Shown: positions 8,111 through 17,600 of the stretch, piece by piece
Position numbering within the stretch: the stretch's first letter is position 1
How the letters are laid out: each line of letters opens with the position of its first letter
Translations under genes and position numbers: made by a program
The notes under the pieces: generated by a model
What the model saw: the letters and a program-made list of their open reading frames with translations, nothing else
Told to the model about the DNA's origin: nothing
Database searches by the model: none
Assembly: GCF_963678865.1 (NCBI RefSeq)
Contig: NZ_OY787459.1
Location: forward strand, 1,950,501-2,014,500
Length of the DNA stretch: 64,000 nucleotides
Origin: Maridesulfovibrio sp.
GTDB taxonomy: Bacteria > Desulfobacterota > Desulfovibrionia > Desulfovibrionales > Desulfovibrionaceae
Reading direction: 5' to 3'

Positions 8111-9340
8111 ATGCGCAAGACACTGATCGTAATCGGGGCCGGGATGGAATCAATTCCGATTCTTAAAAAGGCTCAAAAAATGGGACTGCATGTGCTGGCG
8201 GTTGATGCCAATCCGCAGGCTCCAGGATTCGCTTTTGCCCATGAACCGATCATCGGCTGTGTCTATACCCCGGAGATAACGGTTGCCGCCCTGACCCTGT
8301 GGTCGAAAAAGGGCGGCAAACCGCAGGGGGTTATCTGTGCGGCGGTTGATGCTCCCGGAACTGTTGCGGCTGTAGCGGATCACTTCGGATTGAATGCAGT
8401 CAGTATGGAAACATCCCGACTGGCTACAGACAAAATAGCCATGAAAGACCGTTTCAGGAAACGAGGCATCCCCATCCCGTGGTACCGGGAAATTTTCAGT
8501 GCCGAAGAACTGACCCGGATCATCGCTGAACGGCGGGAAACAATGGTCTTAAAACCCGTAGACAGCCGGGGGGCGCGTGGAGTGCTCCGACTTGTGTACG
8601 ACTCTCCCGAGATGCCCGATCCGCAGTGGGCATTTAAGTATTCCAGAAAAGAATCCCCGTCCGGACGGGTCATGGTAGAAAAACACCTCGACGGCCCACA
8701 GGTCAGCACCGAAGGCTTTGTGGTCAACGAACAGCCATTCTGCCCCGGTTTCTCTGACCGGAACTACGAATTTCTGGACCGCTTCGCACCTAATATCATT
8801 GAAAACGGTGGAGATCTGCCCTCTTTCCTGCCGCAGGACATGCAGCAGGCAGTCAAGGAACTTTCCGGGCAGGCGGCAATAGCCCTCGGCATTGAGAATT
8901 CCATGTTCAAGGGAGACATGGTGGTGCATGAAGGAAAACCGTATGTTATTGAAATGGCTGCCCGCCTTTCCGGGGGCTATTTCTGCTCCCATGAAATTCC
9001 GTGGAATACGGGAGTTGATTTCGTGGGCACAGCCATCAGGCTAGCTCTTGGGGAGACTCCCGCACCAGAGGACATGAGACCGTCCTTTCAAAAAGGTGTG
9101 GCCCAACGCTACATTTTTCCCAAGCCGGGAAAAGTAATCTCCATTGAGGGAGTAGAAAAAGCAAAGCAGATGGACGGAATCCACATGGTGGAGATCCGCA
9201 CTGCTGTGGGCGAAATGATATCCCCGGCAACCAGCCATCCCGCCCGAGCAGGTGTGGTCATGGCCCGCGCTGCAACCCGCGCGGAAGCTGTGACACGGGT
9301 GAAAGCTGCTATTGACGCAATTACAATAATCACCGCCTAG
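8111..9340 (+). CDS. ATP-grasp enzyme
   Basis: ATP-grasp ligase of 409 aa in the carbamoyl-phosphate synthase/PurK-like group. It begins with an N-terminal Rossmann strand (LIVIGAGMESIPILKKA), continues with a preATP-grasp part and TDKIAMKDRFRKRGIP near residue 106, then VLKPVDSRGARGV (ATP lysine), MVEKHLDGPQVSTEGF and the Mg-binding FKGDMVVHEGKPYVIEMAARLSGG. Such enzymes join a carboxylate to an amine or other nucleophile using ATP. In a glycan locus this could add an amino acid or other acyl group to an amino sugar; this is inference. It is followed after 5 bases by the GH57-like gene. Confidence 0.7.
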   Translation: MRKTLIVIGAGMESIPILKKAQKMGLHVLAVDANPQAPGFAFAHEPIIGCVYTPEITVAALTLWSKKGGKPQGVICAAVDAPGTVAAVADHFGLNAVSMETSRLATDKIAMKDRFRKRGIPIPWYREIFSAEELTRIIAERRETMVLKPVDSRGARGVLRLVYDSPEMPDPQWAFKYSRKESPSGRVMVEKHLDGPQVSTEGFVVNEQPFCPGFSDRNYEFLDRFAPNIIENGGDLPSFLPQDMQQAVKELSGQAAIALGIENSMFKGDMVVHEGKPYVIEMAARLSGGYFCSHEIPWNTGVDFVGTAIRLALGETPAPEDMRPSFQKGVAQRYIFPKPGKVISIEGVEKAKQMDGIHMVEIRTAVGEMISPATSHPARAGVVMARAATRAEAVTRVKAAIDAITIITA

Positions 9341-9345
9341 TTGAT

Positions 9346-11286
9346 ATGAAAATATTTGCCATATTTCATCTCAACCTCATGTTTTCCTCCATCCCGGAAG
9401 AAAGCCGCACCGAGGTCATCAAACGCTGCTATCGGCCGCTCTTACGGCTGGCAGCAGCCGGATATCCGCTTGGCATTGAAGCCTCAGGTATCACCCTTGA
9501 GATTATCCGCGACCTTGATCCTGAATGGATTGCAAATTTCAAAGCCCTGCTCCACGAAAATAAAGCCGAATTCATCGGCAGTGGGTACGGGCAAATCATC
9601 GGTCCTTTAGTGCCTCCCTCGGTAAACCGGGCCAATCTGAATTTAGGAATGCTGGCCGGAAAGAAAATTCTGGATGCAACCCCGCAGATAGCTCTGGTTA
9701 ATGAGCAGGCGTGGTCTACCGGCATGGTCGCACATTACCTTGAAGCCGGATTCAAGGCCGTCTTCATGGATTACGATAATCCGGCTCTCTACGCGAACTG
9801 GTCCGATCACATCCAGCACTTCCCTCAGCGTGCAAGGGGGACCAACGGCGAATCCATCCCCGTACTCTGGAGCCGCTCCATGGTCTTCCAGAAATTGCAG
9901 CGTTTCGCCCACGGCGAATTGGAGTTGGATGAATATCTCAATTACGTGGAAGGACTGGGTACTGCTGACGGCTGGCTGCCTATTTACGGTAATGATGCTG
10001 AAATTTTCGATTTCCGGCCCCGCCGTTACAGAAATGAAGCTGTTCAGGAAACAGAAAGTGAATGGAAACGGATTGAGCTGGTTTTCAAAACATTGCGTGA
10101 ACGGGGCCATAAATTCCAGTTTCCTTCCGCTGTACTTCACGGTCTGGACCATAAATCAGGCGGTAATTATCTGGACCTGAGTTGTGCAGGCCAGCCCATC
10201 CCGGTAAAGAAACAAAGCAAGTACAATATCACCCGCTGGGCTCTTAGTGGACGTGACGACTTCCGGCTCAACTCCCTGTGTCGGGCGGTCTGCCACAAAC
10301 TTGATAAGAATTTCCCTTTTTGTGCTGAAAATGAAGAAAAATGGCGAACACTCTGCTTCTGCTGGTCCAGTGACCTGCGCACGCATATCACCGGGAAACG
10401 ATACGACGAGGCTCTAATCAGACTGGAGCAACTTGCTTTTGAAACCAATGCGTCAGTCCGGGAACCGGACTTTCAAGTTTTCGGGACTCAGCTCAGCGGA
10501 CAAAACCGCATGCTCAAGCTGGAGACCGCCGGTGCATCAGTCATCCTGAATACCGCCAAGGGGTTGGCAATACAGGAAGCGTCGTTCCCCTCCCACGCAA
10601 ACACCCCGTCATTCGGCACCCTCAGTCACGGTTATTTTAAAGATATAGACCTCGGAGCGGACTTTTTTTCAGGTCACATCATTATGGAAGGGCCGGGAAT
10701 ACCCAAAGACACTGATCTGGCCCGGATCACCCCGCTAATTGATGAAAACGACAAATTCATTACAATTTCCTGCTCCATCAATCTTTATCAAGGTGCGCTG
10801 GATAAAGCCGTGCGTATCCACAGGCACCGGGAACAAATCGATATTCTCTACCGCTTTGCGCTGGATTGCAGACCTCCGGGGTATTCTCGAATCGGGCATG
10901 TAACTCTGCTCACTGCAAATATGGACCCTGCCAGACTTTTCTACTCCACCTGCAACGGCGGGCAAATGGAACGTTTCCTGTTGGACGGGCAGACCTTTGA
11001 CCACAGCGACAGTATTTCTTTTGCAGTCTCGGCTTCGCAAGGATTAGGCATGACAGATTCAAGCATCGTACTAGGCGGGGCGGAACGGGCCTTGAAAATC
11101 AGTCCACTTTGTCCCGAACACGGTTTTATCGGCATGGTCAAATGCAGGCAGGCAGAGCCGTCACCTTTTGTACGGGTTCTCTTTTCCCTGCAGGAGATGG
11201 ATGAAACAAGCCTGCGCGGATGCAGTCCCGACCCCAAATTCAATTTCAGCACCGGATTCAGCATCACACCACATCCCGGAGAATAA
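9346..11286 (+). CDS. Glycoside hydrolase family 57-like protein
   Basis: Protein of 646 aa. Its N-terminal third resembles the (beta/alpha)7 barrel of GH57: FAIFHLNLMFSSIPE at the start, GIEASGITLEII near residue 40, EFIGSGYGQIIGPLVP near residue 75 and ALVNEQAWSTGMV near residue 115, which includes the glutamate expected for the nucleophile. No signal peptide is visible, so it should act in the cytoplasm. The C-terminal half (about 390-646) looks like a beta-sandwich. Its position among synthesis genes suggests transglycosylation or trimming of a glycan intermediate rather than foraging; that is inference. Confidence 0.6.
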   Translation: MKIFAIFHLNLMFSSIPEESRTEVIKRCYRPLLRLAAAGYPLGIEASGITLEIIRDLDPEWIANFKALLHENKAEFIGSGYGQIIGPLVPPSVNRANLNLGMLAGKKILDATPQIALVNEQAWSTGMVAHYLEAGFKAVFMDYDNPALYANWSDHIQHFPQRARGTNGESIPVLWSRSMVFQKLQRFAHGELELDEYLNYVEGLGTADGWLPIYGNDAEIFDFRPRRYRNEAVQETESEWKRIELVFKTLRERGHKFQFPSAVLHGLDHKSGGNYLDLSCAGQPIPVKKQSKYNITRWALSGRDDFRLNSLCRAVCHKLDKNFPFCAENEEKWRTLCFCWSSDLRTHITGKRYDEALIRLEQLAFETNASVREPDFQVFGTQLSGQNRMLKLETAGASVILNTAKGLAIQEASFPSHANTPSFGTLSHGYFKDIDLGADFFSGHIIMEGPGIPKDTDLARITPLIDENDKFITISCSINLYQGALDKAVRIHRHREQIDILYRFALDCRPPGYSRIGHVTLLTANMDPARLFYSTCNGGQMERFLLDGQTFDHSDSISFAVSASQGLGMTDSSIVLGGAERALKISPLCPEHGFIGMVKCRQAEPSPFVRVLFSLQEMDETSLRGCSPDPKFNFSTGFSITPHPGE

Positions 11287-11288
11287 AT

Positions 11289-12308
11289 ATGACCAGCAAA
11301 CAAACCAGACTTTCCCTCTCCATTCTTGATACCAAACGAATTACCCCGCCGGAATGGGAGGGATACCAATCTTTCCCGACTATCACTAATGTGGATGGAG
11401 AACTGCTGGTAGGATTCAGAAGAGCGGTAAACATCAGCAACGACCTGCGCCAAGTAATGGATCACGGCATGGCCGGGGACATCTACACCACCCGCTCCAA
11501 GGACGGAGGGTATACATTTGAGCCTCCGCAGCTGATCATCAGCCACGCTCAGGAGCGCACCAATGAGCATGACGCCCTGCTCACCCATCTGGGCAACAAC
11601 AAGGTACTGCTTATCTCCCGAACTCATACATCTGACCTACGCCGCAACTATTATTCCCTAAGCACTGACGGCGGCAGGAGTTTTCCTAAACGCCAGACTC
11701 TGGACCTCTACGGATACGAATGGGCTTCTTTCGGACATTTCATCCCTGCCCTTGATGATACAAACACCTTCATAGGCACATTCTACAACGGTCCCGGATG
11801 CGGAACCTTCCGCTTTAATCCAGAGAACGGTGAAACTTCCCGGCAGTCATATATCTATAAAAGTATCCCGGAATACAGGCTCAATGAAACATCAATCACC
11901 CGTCTGCCATCAGGCAGGATACTGGCCCTTATACGCCAGCAGCCATGCCTTGACGGGCTTTTCAAATCCCACTCAGATGATGACGGCAAAACATGGTCCA
12001 CCCCGCAACCTATCGGACTCTATGGTGAAGCTCCTTCCATAACACTCCTGCCGGACGGACGTATCCTATGCCTTTATCGTGGGATGATCCGCAAAAATCC
12101 AAAATGCCGCGTAGCACTGAGCATATCGGAAGACAGCGGCCAAACATGGAGCCGCCCGCAAACCCTTGCATGGTATAAAGGCGGACGTTTTCACGGAGGT
12201 TATGGAGATTTAGAAGTAAACCACAGGGGACAGATTGTGGCGGTTTACTATATTTCCAGAAAACAGGAGGCACCTGTAGTGGAACGGATGATGTTGGAAT
12301 TGGAATAG
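11289..12308 (+). CDS. Sialidase-like (BNR/Asp-box) protein
   Basis: Six-bladed beta-propeller protein of 339 aa with four clear Asp-box motifs: SKDGGYTF near residue 70, STDGGRSF near 124, SDDDGKTW near 228 and SEDSGQTW near 279. These are the structural turns of sialidases and related hydrolases. A single arginine-rich N-terminal motif (VGFRRAV) could be part of the arginine triad, but I cannot confirm all three. No signal peptide is present, so it appears cytoplasmic. I chose the ATG at 11289, three bases after the upstream stop; the frame is open to 11220 inside the GH57-like gene. Its occurrence in a pseudaminate locus hints at a nonulosonate-specific enzyme. Confidence 0.65.
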   Translation: MTSKQTRLSLSILDTKRITPPEWEGYQSFPTITNVDGELLVGFRRAVNISNDLRQVMDHGMAGDIYTTRSKDGGYTFEPPQLIISHAQERTNEHDALLTHLGNNKVLLISRTHTSDLRRNYYSLSTDGGRSFPKRQTLDLYGYEWASFGHFIPALDDTNTFIGTFYNGPGCGTFRFNPENGETSRQSYIYKSIPEYRLNETSITRLPSGRILALIRQQPCLDGLFKSHSDDDGKTWSTPQPIGLYGEAPSITLLPDGRILCLYRGMIRKNPKCRVALSISEDSGQTWSRPQTLAWYKGGRFHGGYGDLEVNHRGQIVAVYYISRKQEAPVVERMMLELE

Positions 12309-12316
12309 AAGAGTAC

Positions 12317-12367
12317 GGAAAGGCAGATATCGGAGCAACAGATTACTCCAACAAATCAAGCCTTTCC
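12317..12367 (+). terminator. Structured hairpin after the sialidase-like gene
   Basis: GGAAAGGC (12317-12324) pairs with GCCTTTCC (12360-12367), with an inner GGAG/CTCC stem between. No strong T-run follows, so termination is possible but weak. The remaining bases to 12451 hold no gene I can support. Confidence 0.35.
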
Positions 12368-12451
12368 TTGCCACGTTGAGCAAGAAAAGATACGATTCGG
12401 CAACTTACTGAAGTACACAATTTATGTATTGCTCAAATGCAGGGAGAGAGC

Positions 12452-14611
12452 ATGATTGACCAGACTGCAAATAAAGAAAATATCCTCAAAAGCAGATTAG
12501 CGGAAATCAACTGGACCGACCGCTTCAACAGTTACAACAATGCAATCTCCGGTATCAAACAACTTGAATCGCAAAGCCAGAAGCTCCCTCAAGCTTCTGT
12601 TGTTATAGTTGCTTCCAAAAACTTCTCCCCTGAAATTGTTGGAAAATTAAAGCAGGAAGCCCCCGCAACCGAGATCATCCTTGTCTCCGAATCAACTCAA
12701 GCGGAACAGGCTGAAAAACCGGAAGCAGACACCAAGATTACCCTGCATGCAGGATTCACCGACGGTATGGCCCGAAACATCGGAGCCGTATTCTGCAAAG
12801 CACCCTTACTTATATTTTTGGACGGTGAAGCTGTTCCTGCCGCTAATTTTACCAGCGCCCATCTGGAAGAACACTCCAGATATCAGGCAATTATGATTCG
12901 GGGCACATGTCTTCCAAAAACCAAATCCCCGCTAAACAGTAAAGCCGAACATTACTTTCTCGGCGACAAAACCTTCCCGCATTTTTGCGACCTTGAAGAG
13001 AATATGAGCATCAATGCAGAATCTTTTTTTCAGGTCGACGGTTGGGATGAGCACATTAAATACGGACATGACGGCATAGACCTGAGTTACCGTTTACTGC
13101 AAAAATTTCCCAATCCGCAACAACTGCTCTACTCACCCCTGCCGGTAATTCGGAATGATTACGTGGAAAGCGAGGAGGAACTTGTCAACAAACAGCATAG
13201 AATGGCTGTTTCATGGCGATACCTGCAGAGCAAGCATGCCGGGATGGACCATTTTATTCCCCGCTGGGAACGGGAATGGTCCAAACTGCCACCAGTAGAT
13301 AAAGAATCGCAGGAAACGCTCGTCCCCGCAGGAAATTTTACTTCAGCAAACGGGCCCCGGAAAGTTGATAATCCGGAATATGAATCCATGCTGCGCCTTG
13401 CAAAACGTTACAAGGACTCAGGCAATATGGAAAAAGCCCGGCAATATGAAGAACGGGCCAGAAAGATTGAACAGGCTGCGCCTCCGGCAGAACACCCTTC
13501 AGTTATGCAGGAAGAAACAGCTCTTCCCACAGACGGCCAGCTTCTGGCCCTTGCCGACCTGCTTATGCTGGGAGAATACGAACAGGTTCTCGCTTTCCGG
13601 CATGTCGGGCACCCGCAGCTGATCAGTATGCAGAGTGCTGCAGCCATGCGTATGGGAAATCTGGAACTGGCGGCCACACTGATTGAGCGCATTGAAGACT
13701 CCAATGAACGGAGGCTCAAACGCAAGGCACTGACCCTGCTGCCCAAGCTTGCCGAACCGCTTTCGGGCAATCCACGCGTTCACCTGATAATCCTCTGCCA
13801 CAACAGGGAAAAGGAACTCACACAGGCTTTCAGAGAACTGGCGAAGACCAAATATGAAAACTATGCCGTCTATATTGCCGACAACGGCTCCACAGACCGT
13901 ACATGGGAACGCCTGCAGGAAGCTGTAAAGCTGTTTCCACCGCACATCCCCGTTGAAATAGAGCGCTTACCCACCAACATAGGCAGGCCGGCAGGCCACA
14001 ACTGGCTGCTGACCAAATATGACCACAGCAAATCAGATTTCATTGCCATCGGTGACGATGATCTTGTCAGTGTTCCTGAAAACTGGCTTATTGATATGCT
14101 CAAGACTGCGGAACTCTTCCCCAATGCAGCTGCAGTGGGCGGCAAGTCTCTCGATCCGGGACTTCCCCCGGTCATTCATGCCGGAGTACGAAATATCGTT
14201 AAATTTGAAGCCTATGAGTTAGGTATGACCAACAGTGCTCCCGCTCTTGATCTCGGACAATTCGACTTCATTGATCTGGTGGATCATGTCATCGGCTGCC
14301 TGCATATTTACAAGAGCGAACTGTTCCTTGATAAAGTTGGATTATTCGACATTTCCCTGTCTCCCTGCCAATGCGTGGACATTGAACACCACTTACGGGC
14401 CAAAACACTCGGATATGACATTGTATTCAATGGATTTATCCAATTTCAGCATATGCGGGCCATGGGCAAAAGCGTTTCGAAAAACAAAGCCCTTTCAGGC
14501 AACTCGTTGGGCAATGTAGTAAAAATCCTTGCAAAATATGATCAGGAGCAAGTTGCTGACGTCCTTTCCAAAGATCGCGCCAAGCGTGAAGAATGGCTGG
14601 ATGAGGAATAA
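12452..14611 (+). CDS. Double-domain family 2 glycosyltransferase
   Basis: Protein of 719 aa with two GT-A-like parts. The N-terminal part (about 45-280) has a degenerate GT2 layout (ASVVIVASKNFSPEIV, then GFTDGMARNIGAVFCKAPLLIFLDGE). A central segment around residues 300-430 contains short helical, TPR-like repeats (YESMLRLAKRYKDSGNMEKARQYEERA). The C-terminal part (from about 441) is a clear GT2 domain: VHLIILCHNREKELTQAF, ADNGSTDRTW and the GDDDL metal motif near residue 534. I chose the ATG at 12452 because GGGAGAG precedes it. It is the last plus-strand gene of the first block and converges with the 1516-residue protein gene. Confidence 0.72.
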   Translation: MIDQTANKENILKSRLAEINWTDRFNSYNNAISGIKQLESQSQKLPQASVVIVASKNFSPEIVGKLKQEAPATEIILVSESTQAEQAEKPEADTKITLHAGFTDGMARNIGAVFCKAPLLIFLDGEAVPAANFTSAHLEEHSRYQAIMIRGTCLPKTKSPLNSKAEHYFLGDKTFPHFCDLEENMSINAESFFQVDGWDEHIKYGHDGIDLSYRLLQKFPNPQQLLYSPLPVIRNDYVESEEELVNKQHRMAVSWRYLQSKHAGMDHFIPRWEREWSKLPPVDKESQETLVPAGNFTSANGPRKVDNPEYESMLRLAKRYKDSGNMEKARQYEERARKIEQAAPPAEHPSVMQEETALPTDGQLLALADLLMLGEYEQVLAFRHVGHPQLISMQSAAAMRMGNLELAATLIERIEDSNERRLKRKALTLLPKLAEPLSGNPRVHLIILCHNREKELTQAFRELAKTKYENYAVYIADNGSTDRTWERLQEAVKLFPPHIPVEIERLPTNIGRPAGHNWLLTKYDHSKSDFIAIGDDDLVSVPENWLIDMLKTAELFPNAAAVGGKSLDPGLPPVIHAGVRNIVKFEAYELGMTNSAPALDLGQFDFIDLVDHVIGCLHIYKSELFLDKVGLFDISLSPCQCVDIEHHLRAKTLGYDIVFNGFIQFQHMRAMGKSVSKNKALSGNSLGNVVKILAKYDQEQVADVLSKDRAKREEWLDEE

Positions 14612-14678
14612 AGCACTCGTAATGCCGTCCGGATGAACTTTTATTTTAATTTGGTGGGCGTTTTTCAGGGCTAACGGG

Positions 14679-17600
14679 TTAAGTGAACATGGCGCCACGT
14701 AAAGCTTCCAGAAACCCATGTCCCCATTTCAGGTCCGGCTCCAAATAATTGCCTTCCGCCCACTCGTTCCATGCTTTTATAAAAAGAATACGCTGGGATT
14801 CAGGACGCGATCCGATCTTATCCAACAATATTTTTACCAGTTCACCAAAAAGTTCGGGAGTTGGGTTTATAAGCGCGTGCCCATTTCCCCGGCTTCGCGG
14901 CGTGTTATCCCATCCAGGAACTGCCAGCGGGTATTCCAGCGGATGAAGCTCCTGCGTTTTCATATACTGGACAAAATCTGCGTAGGATCTCACCGTCGGC
15001 GTAATGTTTTTATCCAGAAAACGCACATCCGCTTGCGGTGAGGGGAAGTTGATAAACGGCGCATTGGCTACACAGGAATCAAAACCGTGATCCAGCCACT
15101 TCCGGCTGCCATGCTCAATAAAATGGAAATCGGGCACACCATGCGCATGGGCCATTTCCCGCCAGAACATTACAAAGACTTTTGGATCCGGAAGGTCTGC
15201 TGCATTGTAAACGAGAAAGATGTTTCGACCGTCAATCTTGGCATAGCGCGGATCGTCAAAAGCCGGAAGCAACGCTTCAAAATGAACACGAAAATCATGC
15301 ACCCCCGGATAAGTCTGTTCGATGAGGGTTCTTTCCGGTGCGCCATGCCATATTCCGGACCAAGTCTGGTTGGCCCAGCCGAGGCAGAACGGAAAATCAG
15401 GCTGCTTGGATTTAACAACCTCATCAAAAGGGCGTTCCAACAATCTTTTTCCATTCCCGAACCAGTAGTGCCAGTAGCAGAAAGCATCAATTCCATATCT
15501 GGAAGCCAGCTCAGCCTGAGCGATACGCGTTTCCGGCACCCTTAAATCATAAAAGCCGAGGTCCGCGGGCAGGTGGGGCTGGTCGTGACCTTCAAACAAA
15601 GGTTTGGCCTTTGCGGTATTTGTCCATTCCGTAAACCCCTCGCCCCACCAGATATTGTTTTCCGGGATCGGGTGGAATTGCGGGAGGTAAAATGCGATTG
15701 CCCTTGCTTTCGGGATTTCAGGGGGCTTTACTTCCGTATTATCCTGATCCGAAATCAGCTGCCGGTCTTCTACATCTTTCTTCTGTGCCGGTTCAGCTCT
15801 GTCCTGAACCTCTATCCGGGAATTAGCAGCAGGAACAGAAGCCAAAACAGGAACAGCACCTGCTAAGGGTTTTGCATAGACCTGCATATCAACCTGTTTG
15901 ATAATATCATAATACTCAACAAACATAGCGTCGGTGAGTACAATTCCCAGTTGCTGAAGAACTTCCAGCATATACTCCCGACGTAAAAATTCATTCTTTT
16001 TATCTAACTCTCTCAAGGCATCGATAGTGCGGATTAACAAAAAACCGAAGCTGGCCGGAACTCTTAAATTCCATTCCCTGTCAATGTAATCAAATTTACC
16101 ATCCTTAATGATGATATTTGACGGAACACAATCAAAATAATCCGCCTTGATTGTGGATTCAATAATGTTCTTACTGCTAACCTGAGCAATTGCATTGCTG
16201 AGCATAAATTCTATTTGCAGCACGAACAATTGGAATAATTCTTCCATATTTCCAAGCAAAATACACTTTTGGTATTCTGCCTCAAGGTTTGTGCCGGGAA
16301 TATACTTTTCAGTGCGTAGCAGTTGTTTAAGCACCCCTCCATTCGGGGTGGCTATATCCCGCCCCACAATATGTTTCTTTTGAACAAAAACAGAATCATC
16401 ATGCTGAAAAAAAACATTTTTAGTATTATATGCAAGCTCCCTGTCTACCGTATAATACCAGCCAAGAGCTTCCTCCCGAAACAATTTTTCAATACTGTCG
16501 CTGGAACGTGAAGCAAAAACCAAAAAGGAATTGGCCATATCCGGCAAAAGACCGTTTTTATTAAGAGTTGCTACCGCCAACCGCTCATCAAAATTAGCAA
16601 TAGGAGGCCCGGCATAATCTCTGGATTCTGTCTGGCGAATAATTTCAGACGGATCGAAAATAGAAGACTCGAAAGCCGCTTCGGTAAAAACGCTCCGGGG
16701 AATTTTGTAATCAGGATATGGATAATGAAATACTATATCTTTCAGCCCGGATTCATGAATTTTTTGTTCAAGCTCACGCCGTCCGTAAGTAATGGAAGTG
16801 TCGGAATTGTAGCGGTTTTCTATGCCAAAATACGGTATGCCCTCATGATCTTCACGCATACCGGCAAAATATTTCAGTCCCAGCTGATTTTCAATTGCGA
16901 CAATTAAAACGCCATCCTTGCTTAGAGCGTTTGCCGCCAGCTGCAAACATTCCTGAATAGGATTTTCCGATTCAAAAAACTGCGGACTGTATTCCAAAAC
17001 ACCAATGAGGGTGACCAGATCATATTTACGTTCAAAAACTACATCCTGAAAATTGGAACAATAAATCTTAACATTTTCCAAATCCGCACAGCGCAAGGCC
17101 GCGGCACGGGCGCGAGTATGGCTTCCCTCTACGGCATCAACATTCGCCCCGCTTTCACCCAGCTGTCTGGTTATGGAACCACAACCGCAGCCAAGCTCCA
17201 GAACATTCATGCCGGAGTTTATCTTAACGTGCCTGAGTAGATTGTGACGCTCTCTGGAAAAATGATATTCACTAACCCAGTCATGAATTTCCGCCTTCAA
17301 TTCTTTGGAAAAAATGGAACGGTCGGAACATTTTTCCAAGCGGTTGATAACGTCCTGCTCGTGTTTTTTACCGTCCGAATATGAAAAAGAATTAAGATGT
17401 CCGGGAGGAATATGAACACCATATTCGTCGCAAATAAATTTATCCATGTCGACAGAACCTGCTTTCTTTAATAACGATAATAAAAAATCAGTTGTACGAG
17501 AGGACGGCCCGATAAATTTTTCTGTAAAAGCTGTAACTGCTTTTTGCACCGCATGACTTTTCCACCACTCTTCAACGTTATCATATATTTTTTTAATAAA

